64,000 bases of DNA from Watersipora subatra (GCF_963576615.1 NC_088710.1:23679114-23743113); one strand, 5' to 3'; shown: positions 48,099 to 59,209, counted from the stretch's first letter. Program-made: numbers and translations. The notes: generated from the sequence alone by a model not told the origin.

Positions 48099-50770
48099 AT
48101 GTCTAACGCGCCACATCGTGTTTGTGCAGCTGCCAAGCTGAGAAGCACCTTTTTTTGGCCAAGAGTTGAGAAAAGACCAGACCTCCACCGGGCGTGGAAC
48201 AACTGGGTGAAGCTGGATGTGACAAACTTTATTTATTCGCCTGCTTACTCTTACCTTTGTTTTCGCCAGTTCAAAGACGACATGTTTTCTAACCTGTTTG
48301 CACACTCCACATGTCACCAAAGCACGTGAGTAATTTATTTTATGAACTACTTGTATTAGTAGTAGTAACTCGGGTTATTTTCTAGTATTCTCCTAATAGT
48401 ACTGTATTAATCTATATTTAATATAACAATATTAATGTCATTTAATTGTAATATTATATTATTAGTATTTTATCTTTTTAATTACGTGTATTACCCTTAT
48501 TATAATAACAAAACTAATTCATACTGCATATCTATCTGTAAAACGTAATATATTAATATATAATTGATAAAATAATGTTGTTTCACGATTAATTTCGCCA
48601 AATTTCTTAACCCCACTCACTTATAGATATGTTATATAAAATAGTTATTGTCATTTTCTGGTATCATCGTTAATAGCATATTAATATTATTAGTTGATTA
48701 TTATTAGTATTAGATGAATAATTTGTGCCAACCACTGAAGACTGGGAAGAGTTTGAGCGCTATGTTGGCCAGCGTCAAACGCTCTCCAATTACATGTAAG
48801 ATAGAGCTGAACTAAACCAAACTTGACAAAATATAAAAAATATCCATAGAGTTATTACTCACATTTTATGTTTACAATATCATGGATTCTGATAGGGTTT
48901 TGTAAAATCTGTGTCATGATTGCATGGCTATATATTTATTCTTTTTCTGATCAAGCAAATATGATATAATAACAGGAAATGATGTTGTACAAATCTTATT
49001 GCAAGTCAACTATTGTGTCGTGATTTCAGACCCGAATCCTCCTTCAAAGAGGAGAAAATAATAGTAAGTGTGACAGCACTCCCAGCGACTATTTCACTGT
49101 CACACCTGCGCCCTCCCCTGCTCATTCACGATGGGGCGAGAAGGCGGATGGGTAGAGTTCAAGGTTACATGTGCCTCCTGTCACCGATCGTACACTTGGG
49201 AAACAACTGCCAGGGTGAACAGAGCTCACGTCATCAACCCCCTGCTGGCAGCTGCATCACTCTTTTCTGGCGGATGCCTTACGCAGAACCTCCGTTTTCT
49301 GTCGCTCCTGAACATCGCAATACCAAGCCACAGCGTTTGCCTCTACCAACAAAGAGAATACTTACATGGTGTGAGTGTTAATATTTACTCATAAACTTGG
49401 AAAATGTGAGTAAAAGCTTGGCACACTAATTGAATAACGACATTTAGAAACAATTTTTTTCTTGAAATGAAAATATGTCATCCTTCAAGCAAAATATATT
49501 ATAATTCAAAATTCTGATTCTTCATCATAATATAGCACAAAAAGGGGAAGAGGATTCTACATTCTTAGACTAATGATAATGATACAAATTAATCTTGTAT
49601 AATGAAGTTTTACAATATTTTACAGTGTATTGCTGAGCAGTACACCCTGTATAACGAGGGATTGATGGCAGCAATCGATTGGGAGCTTGATTTGGCAGGT
49701 GACGGTAGATGCGATAGTCCGGGGCATTGCGCACTATACAGAGCCTACACTATGATGGATCAGAGCTGCGGTTTAATAGTCAGCAGCCATCTTGTCAAGG
49801 TAAAACTTTGACAGTTTTTACTTCACAGCCTGACAAAAACCCAAATTTTTTAGTAGTTATCAATACATAAACATGAAGTTGCTCATTTAGCTAAATAGTT
49901 CATTCAAATAATGTGAAAGTAATTGTTGGTCGTAACTTTCTATATTTTGCAGTCAACAGAGACCACCAGCTCTAACACCATGGAGCTGGAAGGCTTCAAG
50001 CGATGCCAGTCCGATCTAATTTCCCACGGCCTGAGAGTGAGGTCCATTACAACGGATGTTGTTACAAAGGTTGTGTGCATACTGCAAGCTTGTGTTTTGG
50101 CTTATGCCGCAAATTTGTCGCCGTGAGTGACGGCCTCTACCTGCCTGCTTGGTGTCTAAGATTCGGGCTCTTTTCCCACCAACGGATGATGAAGAAGAGT
50201 TTGCAGACATGCAAACAAGATTTGCGGCATAAACCAAAACACAAGATTGCGGTATGCACACAACCTTTTCCGAGCATTTGGCGATGGCTCTCCAAATGGG
50301 AATAGATTATCTACCAAAATAATTATTGAAAAACAATAATTGCTGATCATCAAAATAATCTCGATCTTTATATAATAAAATCATAAAACTAATACACTCT
50401 CTACTGTAGTAAGTGTACAAACCAAATATACCAGTTCTCCTTGTGTTCCACGAGTTCAGAATATGTGTGTTCAACTGATGCATTAAATGTGTAACACAAG
50501 AATTTTAGATAATGCTTGACACATTAGCATAGCCTTGGTGTTGTTGGCATTAAATGAATATCCAACTCACTATGATATCGCAGGTAATTATTCCACCTCA
50601 ACTCAAGGGGTGCAGACGCCACAAATTCGTTTACACCAGGATGCATACACAGGCATTCATGCTCCCCTCGGTCAAGGAGACAATGCGCAAACTCAGCATA
50701 ATGGCAGCACAAACATTCAGGAAGAGATGGCATGTCTTGACAACGCTTGCAGGCACACCACTCTGTAGCC
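48099..50770 (+). pseudogene. THAP-domain transposase, multi-exon, interrupted
   Basis: Exon 1 (48099-48325, GTGAGT donor) encodes a THAP-like module: FFWPRVEKRPDLHRAWNNWV, then LCFRQF where THAP zinc ligands read C-x-x-H-F. The His is Gln here, so zinc binding may be lost. A middle exon ending at 49370 encodes CASCHRSYTW and LLAAASLFSGG. Exon 49626-49799 (AG/GT borders, phase 0) encodes AGDGRCDSPGHCALY, a hallmark of this family. Exon 49953-50065 encodes NTMELEGFKRC and SITTD, then is cut by a foldback insertion at 50066-50268. C-terminal parts are unclear; 50554-50781 is open but unrecognised. The join of exon 1 to the middle exon is ambiguous in frame. It probably cannot make active transposase. 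Confidence 0.7.
50066..50268. mobile_element. Foldback MITE inside the transposase exon
   Basis: A 203-bp sequence with about 50-bp near-perfect inverted arms. The left arm starts AAAGGTTGTGTGCATAC and ends near ATGCCGCAAAT; the right arm is its reverse complement ending at 50268. It interrupts the conserved TTD segment of the transposase. I could not identify a clean target duplication. Confidence 0.75.
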
Positions 50771-51534
50771 GGTGGTATTAGCTCCTAAAGAAATGAACAG
50801 ATATGTCTATGCAACCATAGCTAATACATCAGGTCGATGTTATCCAACAGTATATCAGTGCAGCACTAGATTTAAATATTAAAATTGTTAATGTTGTCAT
50901 TCGAGAAAAATCTGTAATTATTTTTTCGCAATATTGAAGCGATAATTATCATCATTAAAATCATATATAATAATATTCGTTCTATCACTCTCAAGCTAAA
51001 ACTATTACTACTAGCTAGCTCGGCAAATAAGAGCTGGCTAATGGCGGTGCTTACTTGCTGGGAGGTTTGATTCTGTTGAGGATCTTCTTCAGATAGAGCG
51101 TCAGGCTCGAAACGCCAGGGTCTTAACTTTTCAGAATTTGACATTTTTTATGAACGCAACTCAGACATGAATAGTCGAACGGAATGGCCAAGCCGAAACT
51201 GTAAAGTAGCGAGCATCTATATTTGATACGGAGTCTTAGGTAAAACCCGAAGTGTTTATCATAAACTATTGCTACGATAAGTTTGATATTGAGCTTTTTA
51301 TTGGCCTTTCAATTCACGCGAGAACATCACGTGACAAGACAATAACCATACAGCGTGGATACGTCATCGAAATCAAGAGATTCCAATCTACGGCGGCTTT
51401 TTGTTTTTGAGCTTTTAAGAGCTTTTAATCACATTTCCACATATTTGGCACCTACCACACTACAGAGTAAGACATGGCGAATCTTTTGATACCAAATAAC
51501 TGTAATGTGAATTTTGTTGCAAGTCAACCTTTAA

Positions 51535-52142
51535 GACCAAAAATTGAAACGCCGAGGGACAGATAATAGAACGATGAAGTCTTGCGCATTTCACAAAAAA
51601 ATAACGTGCACTTTTCACCAGTCTAATATTGTCGAATTGCCGAAGGTTTTGGCAATTAACATAGGAGTACAGAAATCGTTTCATTTTTGTTGATTTCAAT
51701 TTTTTCATTTTCATTTGCCGACACATTTGAATACTTTCCCATTCTAACTGATGTCCAAAGCAGTATAAATAAAGCAAATGACGATGATATTTTTTAACGT
51801 TTCTTATGAGATTATTACAATAATTGATTATAAGTTTGGATGACTACAGAACAATGACTACGTAGTACAGACTTTCTAAAAATCTATATAAATATCACAA
51901 CTTCGTGATATTGTTAGCTATGTCGTTTTGAAATGTAAACAAAATTGTGCATTGGTTTTTTATTATTACTATATAAATAATATTGGTTATTCTAATAATA
52001 TCAGTGCATTTTACTTCTAATATTGGCCAATATTGCATTTCTTTTTTTACAACCATGCACCAGCAAGTTAAAGTAATTGTTCATCAATAGGTAGTAAACA
52101 TTGTTCTCGTAAGGAATTCATATAAACTATAAGCATAATTAC
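51535..52142. other. LRR intron, no feature seen
   Basis: AT-rich; the last 90 bp are the intron motif shared by exon 4 and the truncated exon at 46.7 kb. Confidence 0.5.
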
Positions 52143-52280
52143 TTCTTAGGGAATTGGCTTATATTGCAACCTGACAGGTTCAGCTCTTCTAGTGAACTCA
52201 ATGCAGTGATATCCTCAGGAATCTCCCAGATACGGCTACCAGAGAGAATTAATTTTCTCAGCGACTTCGGAAAGCTCCAC
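52143..52280 (-). CDS. LRR gene exon 4: 138-bp LRR module
   Basis: Exactly 138 bp between a TTTGTAG acceptor and a GTAATT donor, phase 2 on both sides. It encodes two 23-residue leucine-rich repeats: SLRKLILSGSRIWEIPEDI, then LSSLEELNLSGCNISQFP. LRR solenoids of this plant/Ras-related type usually bind protein ligands (family knowledge). The exon and about 80 bp of its downstream intron are near-copies of the partial exon at 46732, so the two come from a recent duplication. The first residues (WSFP) differ from the LGxM start of the other modules. Confidence 0.85.
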
Positions 52281-52429
52281 CTACAAATAAAATATGATGA
52301 ACAAATTTAGCTATCATAAAACATTCATATCCTCGACCCCAATTTTATTTAATTTACGAACCATACAATTTATTTATTTTAGACTTTAACAAGCTATAGC
52401 CGGACAAACACGCAGACAAGCTATGAGAA

Positions 52430-52806
52430 ATAAATGTATGTATATATATATATATATATATATATTAAATTGTTTCCTCACCCCATTAACCCGTATGGGT
52501 GGTAGTTTCTGCTCTAACTTGGGTCTCCTACCACAGACCTCCTACAGTCTCTGGTAGGAGACTCCCAGGTCTCTGGGAGCACTGGGCGCAATAACACCGG
52601 CGCATAAAATGTGGCTTGCCCAAATACCAACAACAATCAACTCAGGTGAGTTGCAGAAAAGTGCGCTTTTGAGAACAGCTAAGATCTTGAGGCGAGTGCT
52701 CAAACTCCCAGGTCGCTGGTAGGAGACCCGAGTTAGAGCAGCATTTACCACCCATACGGGGTATTCGGGCTGAGGAAACAATTTTTTTATTTTTTATATA
52801 TATATG

Positions 52807-52840
<34 letters not shown>
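52430..52840. mobile_element. Foldback MITE between TA microsatellites
   Basis: 52466-52786 has inverted arms of about 65 bp: AATTGTTTCCTCA...GTATGGGTGGTA...GGTCTCCTACCA on the left, the complement on the right. It is framed by (TA)n runs at 52440-52465 and 52795-52840, consistent with insertion into a TA repeat. It lies in the intron between LRR exons 3 and 4. Confidence 0.75.
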
Positions 52841-52844
<4 letters not shown>

Positions 52845-53011
52845 TTAATTATGATAAGGTAAACTCACATCTGTCACAACTTTCTGGCAGAATATTACTA
52901 ATATCAAACTTTTAGTCAATAATATTCTTAAACATAATAATGCAGTGTTTACCGTTAATGAGTATCTAATGCGTTGTAGTGGAATCATATTAAATTAATT
53001 AACGTAGTTAC

Positions 53012-53146
53012 CAGCCAAAAATAGGATCCCGTTCGCAGTCAATAATATGAAGCTCTTCAAGAGAGTTTGCAAAGAAAACTGGCCATGCTAGTGAGAGGTT
53101 AATCCGACAAAGTTCCAACTTCTTGAGGCTGGTAAATGTTTCCAGA
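53012..53146 (-). CDS. LRR gene exon 3: leucine-rich repeat module
   Basis: A 135-bp exon (45 residues) bounded by a TTTTAG acceptor and a GTAACT donor, with a phase-2 intron on each side. It encodes LETFTSLKKLELC followed by SLEELHIIDCE, i.e. two LxxLxL strands about 23 residues apart. The pattern matches the other modules of this gene but is the most diverged in sequence, and the second repeat has lost the usual NxxxLP segment. It is the first clear LRR module after the N-terminal exons. Confidence 0.7.
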
Positions 53147-53250
53147 CTAAAATACATTGCAAACACCCATTTAAACCGGTGAAAACACTGTGAGCATAAG
53201 CTATACCGAAATGTATATATGCCTTTTATTGCACAACTCTCAGATCCTAC

Positions 53251-53470
53251 CCCCTTTTTGTAGAAGTGTTTTGGAAACGTAAATGTGTCACGTGAGGGGT
53301 AATTTCAACTAGTGACAGGTGGCCATCTCCATCAATTGTTAGGTGAGTTATATGATGCTCTCCAATATCTGTTTTAATTTCTTGCTCGTCATCGCTATGT
53401 TTACACACAAGGTCTTTAAGCTCACCATTCCATTCTGGCTCCCCAGAGTGTCTGTAGCCTAATTTAGTTG
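53251..53470 (-). CDS. LRR gene exon 2: pre-LRR region
   Basis: A 220-bp exon with a TTTTAG acceptor just above 53470 and a GTAGGA donor below 53251. It encodes 72 full codons plus split codons at both ends: two bases enter from the 5' side and two bases leave. The peptide is acidic and polar, with Trp and Cys in its first third (EWNGELKDLVC) and then LxxLxI-type strands (HLTIDGDGHLSL, HVTHLRF) that look like a degenerate N-cap of an LRR solenoid. I do not recognise a named domain. It is preceded by a 5.5-kb intron holding two TIR transposons and followed by a 104-bp intron. Its only open frame is consistent with the flanking exons. Confidence 0.6.
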
Positions 53471-53523
53471 CTAAAAGTAATAAAAAAGTAATTATAAAAT
53501 ATTTTCACAGAGGTAATTGCATC

Positions 53524-56152
53524 ATTGAAGACATTTAAATGAAATTAAGACAAATATAAGGCTAAAAGTTCAGCTACAATTTGATGTCATTTTTGTCTTT
53601 GTAAACTACCCCTGTCCAGAGATATCAGCGTTCGAATGGGATCATATTTTAGAAAGCTCAGATTCAAGCGAGTGCTTTATTCGTGACACATATAGTCAGC
53701 ATAAATAAAAAGAGTACGGGAACAACAAATAAACGATCTTTTCTTTAGCAAATCATCAACACAAAAATTTTATATAGGTCATAATAGACGTTATGGCTAA
53801 CATACTCATTGTCTGTGATCTTGAAGGTTCTCATCATTAGGGAAATTACTTAATTATTGAATCACACATGCTGAATCTACACATTTTATTGATGAACAGC
53901 AGAATTTTAACAATGGTCCAAGTTCCAGCGAAGGTGACTCAGAGTTTTCTGAGCATCAGGTGATTAAAGATTATGGCAGACAGCCTATAGAGTTAACTGG
54001 CATCAGCAGCATTATGGGGCAGAGGACGATATGAGAAGAGAAGTGAATCTATTTTTAACTTTGAGTCTCTAATATATACTGAAGTAATAGTAATAAGTTT
54101 ACTAGTCATGAATACATATACTAGCTAATAAAATAATAACTTTTTTGCTATTACCAATCCTTGTTTCATATACTTTTTATGGGTTCACCTAACTATAAAA
54201 TTTGCTTCAATTTTTTTTTGGTGGTTTAAGATAGACAATTAGATTTAGGATTAGAATTTAAGTTCTAATCTTAAATCTAATTCCTCCACTTATCATCTGT
54301 AGCGACTGAAGAAAATCAATTGATCAATGCTCATCTTTAACTTCCAGACATAAAGCTTTGAATTGTTGGCTTGGCATACTTATGCTTTTGTTAAACGTAT
54401 GTTCATTTTGTAATTTTATGCTCTCGATCTATCTAACTCCCAAACTGAAAGCTTAGAGTAGATACCCATTAGCAGGACATATCTAAGAATGACATTTATT
54501 TAATAAATTTGTTTTATTAATTACATGATGTTTAGGTGGCGCCACCAGTAGAGCAGTTGTGCTAATGTGGAAACTGCTAGACATGAATGTTTGCTGCACA
54601 AAAAATGATATGTGGCATTCTGTTCCTCAGACTGGTCCCTATTGGATTTTTGTTGCTGATAATTTTACTAGATTCCATTTTCACTTCCATGCGACATTCA
54701 ATAAGTTATCCAAAGATAATGAAGGTTTAATATTTTGTTAGTACCTAAAGATTCTGATGTGAAGTGATTGAAATTATCTGAAAGGCTGACGAAACATGAT
54801 ATGTACAGCATGGTATGTAAACACAGAGGGAGTTTCCCCTACAGATCATGGGAATCTTGGACATACCCAGAAAGAATTACAAAAACAGAGTGGTGATCAC
54901 TGCCAACCCACGAATGCAACATAGTGAAAGCTACATATCTTAGGACAAAATATGAAGAGGAATATCCGGTTACAATGCATACAGAGTTTGAGTTTACTGC
55001 AGTAGAGTAACTTTTCCTATTATGAATTAAAACTATGTGAGTGGCCACAACTTGGTCGATTCTACTTCATGAAACTTTTTGCTGAGATGAAACTTTTTTG
55101 GCTTGTGAAAACTATACAAAAAATAGTAATGCTAAAGATAAAGCAAAAATTATTTGCACAACATATTGAATACATCATAGCCCCATTGCCACCTGTGCTA
55201 AAGTCTTCTCTGATTGATGGAATTGTGAAGTTTAATCAGAGCTGTATCGGCAGGTAATTTTGCACAGCTCAACTCAATTCAGACAGATTAAATATTAAGA
55301 GTTACTCAAAAGATTTTATGCTCAATGTTACTAAGTGAGAACAGGTGAGTCCACACCAAAAATCAGGTACAGGAAGAGCTTTATTAACCCTTTGCTAGAA
55401 TCAATAGGTTAATTCATTCAAAGGAAATCGATATTGTTTTGCGTTCGCCATTTTGGTCAACTCACAAAAACCATTTGTTCTGAACTTTAATCAACTAACC
55501 ACATGTGACCAGGAAACTTTTTCCTACAAATTGATACTGATAACGTACTTAATAGGGATACAGTTGGTTTCACCTTATATTTGAACATATTCTTTTTGAA
55601 GATGTGGGTTGCTTATTTTTATCTAGTAGCTACTTTCTAGTGTTGGTAGCAATTGAAAATTTCGCTGATACAAAGGCCCTGATGAACTAAGTTTAATCGA
55701 TGACATCACTACATCATTACACTAGCAGAATCGTAGTCGGTACTCAAATGTTTACACAGCATTTAGAGGAAACTAATGGAACAAAATTTTAATTACCTTA
55801 ATTGAGACGTTTGACACACCTATAGCAATATACATGTAACTAAATTATTTATTTTATGTTGAAATTTATGAGCAAATACAAATTAAAATATATGCCAGTA
55901 GAGCCCTGAAGCACTCGATTTTAATAGCAATAGCCAATGTAAGTACATGTGAGAGACAGGTAGTCTCGCAGCTGTAACAGGCAAATCTGGGCACATCTTT
56001 TTCTGCTGAGTGTTTTAACAGCAATATATTTTTTAGTTTTGAAACATCTTAGCAACAAGGCCACCTCAAACATCAAAAACAACCACAAATGATAGAATAA
56101 CACCTATTTCTTCTGATAGAATAAACTAAAATTTGGGGCAACTACATCTCTA
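53524..56152. mobile_element. 2.3-kb TIR element family, copy 2
   Basis: Collinear with 10395-12720 over several blocks: 53545-53640 matches 10480-10580, 53740-54200 matches 10680-11280, 54290-54560 matches 11350-11620 and 55600-56150 matches 12000-12660. The right end keeps GGGGCAACTACATCT against the copy-1 terminus. It is more diverged at the left end and has a longer middle that holds a P2X7-like remnant. It lies in intron 1 of the LRR gene. Confidence 0.65.
54545..55020 (+). pseudogene. P2X7-type domain remnant in TIR copy 2
   Basis: Degenerate counterpart of 11610-11685: EQLC-stop-CGNC at about 54552-54580, then frames reading VVITANPRM and, after a shift, VKATYLRTKYEEEYP at about 54920-54970. 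These resemble the CITxHPxF and VLxxAYxxY segments of the P2X7 intracellular domain. Several stops and shifts are present. Confidence 0.4.
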
Positions 56153-56546
56153 AAAGTGTCATGACAAAAATATATTAAAAAATTACACAATTTTTACATT
56201 CAGTCCAGAGAACAGTTGGTATTATAATAATACTGGTAAGTTGTTAAAATACTGTCCATGTAATGTTCTCACAGATTTGTTGCTACTTTTGTTGATTTGC
56301 AGAGAAAGACCTATTTTATTATGATAAGCAATTTTGCAAAAGGTTTTGAAATATTTGCAATACCATGCTCCTAGGGCCATTAAAAACTCTCTGATTTATC
56401 TTTTACACCCATTGTTGAAATTCAGTTAATTTGTAAAATGACTGAAATGTTTACCAAGTATACAAATTATTAGCAAACTTTGGCCTTTGAGATAGGGAAA
56501 CCGGTATGATATGGCGGAGTTGAAATGCAAGAGTGTGAGATGGTTC
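56153..56546. other. LRR intron, no feature seen
   Basis: AT-rich spacer between two TIR elements. Confidence 0.5.
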
Positions 56547-56550
56547 TTAA

Positions 56551-57960
56551 AGAATAGAGAAAGCATAATATTAATATGCTTTATTACTTATCTTGAAGTA
56601 TTGACTGATGTTCTAAAAAAATAATCAAGGAGATTGACCCACTAGAAGCTGAGATATAGCCAGCCAAACACAGGTCTACCTAATAAAGAATCAGAGGAAA
56701 ACCCATCGAAAATCCCAAAAACTGTGACGTATGAAATCGACTTAATGTTCATGTGCCGGAGTTGCGCACCCTTACCGCCGTTACGTATAATGATTGTTTT
56801 GGCTACGAGATGTGAAACGCTTCTCGCGATAGTAAATGATTTACAGACTAGTTCTGGTTTCTCAGGAAAATCAAGCAAACATTGTGTGATAAAGGCATTT
56901 GCCCACAACCCCTCGCCATGACTTTTCAAAACAGAAGAGCAGATTTTGACTATTGTGCTTCAAATTTTAACTCGATCTTCACGAATATGCTCCGAAGATC
57001 CTCTGTTCAACGAACGGCGCTTGTATAGTCTATATGTGACATCCGCAATTGCAGTTCGTTTAGAATAAGAAATGAGAATGTGAATTTTTGTTCATTCATC
57101 ATTTTTCTACTGTGTATCTACTGCAGCATTCAGTTGATTTTCATGATTATCGTCACTATTAACAGACTGTAAGTTCACTACAGCCATAGTTTTAAAAAGA
57201 ATAACTTGACCGTGCTGCTCTTGCTGTAAGAAATGAAAACGAACACTTTTGATTTGATTTTTCTATTTATCTATTATCTTTTCTATGATTATTTTTTATG
57301 ATTAATATAATAATCATAATGCAATTATACAAAATAATAATATAACTGCGTATAAAATAAATTATATAACTAATATAATTTGTAGAAAATTCCTAATGAT
57401 AACCGAGATTGATGATTGATGTAATTGATTCCATTTATTAGCTAAAAGTTAGTTAAAAAATTATTGGGTTAGTTCATTGATATTAGTTAAAAAAATCAGA
57501 ACAACGCTAAAGATGAGTCTGAATAGGGAAACTAAGTAGGGGAACAACAAAACTGAGCTGAACTAGCAAGATAGCGGAATGTTGCGAAATAATAGATGCG
57601 TGTAATTATTTTATGCTAAAACTAATCTGCACGTCAAAGGGACTGGTTCGGAATTCTCAGAGCAATGATTGTTAGGCCCAATTTGATTGTTCTATACTTC
57701 CAGGGATTAAACCAATTAAAACGCTGTGATTGTTATAGGAGAGCGCATTTGTTGGCTTGATTGACCAATGACACACAAGTCGATTTCATACGTCATATAT
57801 TGATGATTACCAAAACACTTATGTTTTTTGGTAGACCTGTGTTTGGCTGGCTATATCTCAGCTTCCGGTTTGTCAATCTTCTTGATTCTTGTTTTAGAAC
57901 ATCAGTCAACACCTCAAGATAAATAATAAAGCATAATAATATTATGCTTTCTCTATTCTT
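56551..57960. mobile_element. 1.41-kb TTAA transposon with long TIRs
   Basis: Flanked by TTAA at 56547-56550 and 57961-57964. The ends are inverted: AGAATAGAGAAAGCATAATA at the left, the reverse complement at the right. The inverted arms run about 190 bp, with AGCTGAGATATAGCCAGCC and GACGTATGAAATCGACTT in both. TTAA targets are used by PiggyBac and Kolobok; the TIR differs from the Kolobok-like family described above, so this is a separate family. It lies in intron 1 of the LRR gene. Confidence 0.8.
56642..56929 (-). other. Unassigned ORF inside the TTAA element
   Basis: A 95-codon frame from ATG 56929 with a balanced composition (segments ITQCLLDFPEKPELVCKSF and ARSVSHLVAKTIIIRN). Its C-terminal third runs through the inverted repeat. 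It lacks any transposase motif that I recognise. It may be a captured exon or a chance frame; the non-AT-biased codons argue weakly for the former. Confidence 0.3.
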
Positions 57961-57964
57961 TAAT

Positions 57965-59024
57965 GAGGCATCTATGTGACCAAGTATCCAAAAGATTGTT
58001 TACAAAAAAACACATCTTTGGTCTTTGAAATTTTAAAAGTCGGCTAAAAGTGTAAAATAAACGAGTTAAAAACTAAGCAGCCAAAAAAGGAAATGTGGAA
58101 AATTATAAATAGAAATAAACTTGCGACTAAATTCTGTGTAAAGTAAGTTTATTCACATAATATTAAAAGTTTATGTTAAATAGTGTCACAAAAGGGTATT
58201 GTAACAGATTGTTTTGTCCCCATGTCTCTCTCACACAGTCTCTCGAAGATACTCACTACATTACTATACGTGATAATGTGACAATTCATTGCAGATCACA
58301 TCAGATAAATGGATGATTTTTAGTATGTGAGCGTTGGTGGTGAATAAGAACAGTTAAAACATGTTTATCTGTTGTATTGTCCTGTTTGTAGGTAGTTTCT
58401 TTTCAGATGAGAACAGATGACTTTTTAATTTGTCAATTTAAAAGGGAAAATTTGATTTTAGAGAGTGAATTGGCATATGAGCTCGATAATTGAACAAATA
58501 ATGAACTCAATCTATATGAATGTTAAGTAACTTCCTTTTTTAGTAAAAATGACACTTAAAAACAAATTTCAAAGAAATTTAACTGAGCTTCTCATGAATA
58601 AACACATATCAGTTAAAAGTCACTCGACTTTATTTTTTCTGCATTAATTTTTAGGAAACATTTTAATGTGTATTTTTGAAAGATGTGGTCATCATGATTC
58701 AATTTTGATTAATTATGCATAATGAACAATAAGTTGTGTTAACTTGGTCAAATTATGAAATCAATGCTGGCTTTCATAAAAGAAAAACCATCTATATACT
58801 AACAATAGACATCCATTTACCAAATACTCATCGATGAAATAACAAACTGACGGTGTATTTGAACATGTAAATTTTTTGGTAATCCTATCGATATTTCATT
58901 CATTGTGATTTCAAATTAGTATGTCAGATATTTAATTTCAGCTTCTAATTTATTGAATAACAAATATTTGAGGTTTTTGTTTTCATTTGTTTATATTACA
59001 TTAAAAGTTAACTACTTTACTCAC
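57965..59024. other. LRR intron 1, no feature seen
   Basis: AT-rich, no supported frame on either strand. Confidence 0.5.
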
Positions 59025-59209
59025 TAGATTTCTTGAAATCTGAATGCTCCTCAAAATAATCACATCCTGCACTCTTTTCACTGGGGGCATTAGCCTTGCT
59101 ATGGGAAGCTCCAAATTTTCGACTATAATCGTTGCCCATTTTCCTTCTTTACGAACAGCTGGTGAAAGTTAGGTTTCATCATAAAGTTACTGTATGGGTA
59201 GTGGAAGTG
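59025..59209 (-). CDS. LRR gene exon 1 visible: 5' UTR and start codon
   Basis: This looks like the first coding exon of the minus-strand LRR gene. A polypyrimidine-AG acceptor lies just above 59209, implying a further noncoding exon upstream. The ATG is at 59139-59137 and opens 38 codons beginning MGNDYS, followed by a strong GTGAGT donor at 59024-59019. Gly2 with Ser6 fits the N-myristoylation consensus, so the protein may be membrane-anchored (inference). The rest of the peptide is polar, rich in Lys, Ser and Glu, with no signal peptide. One base is left over at the donor, which matches exactly the two leading bases of the exon at 53470. An upstream ATG at 59182 opens a short uORF that overlaps the main start. 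The link to the next exon rests on phase and order, with no transcript support. Confidence 0.6.
59123..59182 (-). promoter_or_regulatory. uORF overlapping the LRR gene start codon
   Basis: Two tandem ATGs at 59182 and 59179 open a 19-codon frame that ends in TAG at 59123, past the main ATG at 59139 and in another frame. An overlapping uORF of this kind usually lowers initiation at the main start (known principle). Effect here is inference. Confidence 0.35.

Larger units (their letters stand above)
47470..51530 (+). mobile_element. Kolobok-like DNA transposon, 4.06 kb, TTAA flanks
   Basis: Bounded by TTAA at 47466-47469 and 51531-51534. The terminal inverted repeats begin AGGTTGACTTGCAAC and continue for over 100 bp with few mismatches. 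Inside is a plus-strand multi-exon gene with a THAP-like first exon and DSPGH-motif exons. TTAA targets plus a THAP transposase define the Kolobok superfamily. Two shorter relatives in this window (5530-6441 and 31421-32300) share its left 600 bp or so and its right 330 bp or so. It lies in the intron between LRR exons 4 and 5, antisense to that gene. Confidence 0.85.

Noticed and set aside
49013-49381. 122-codon frame as the transposase middle exon
   Set aside because: The overlapping frame 49131-49394 carries the conserved CxxC and LLAAASLFSGG blocks instead.
50003-50353. Several 65-100 codon frames on both strands
   Set aside because: Created by the inverted arms of the MITE at 50066-50268.
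52542-52781. 79-codon minus frame
   Set aside because: Falls wholly inside the foldback MITE.
54237-54283. Perfect-looking hairpin as a microRNA precursor
   Set aside because: Very AT-rich, arms about 20 bp with a tiny loop, and no evidence of expression.
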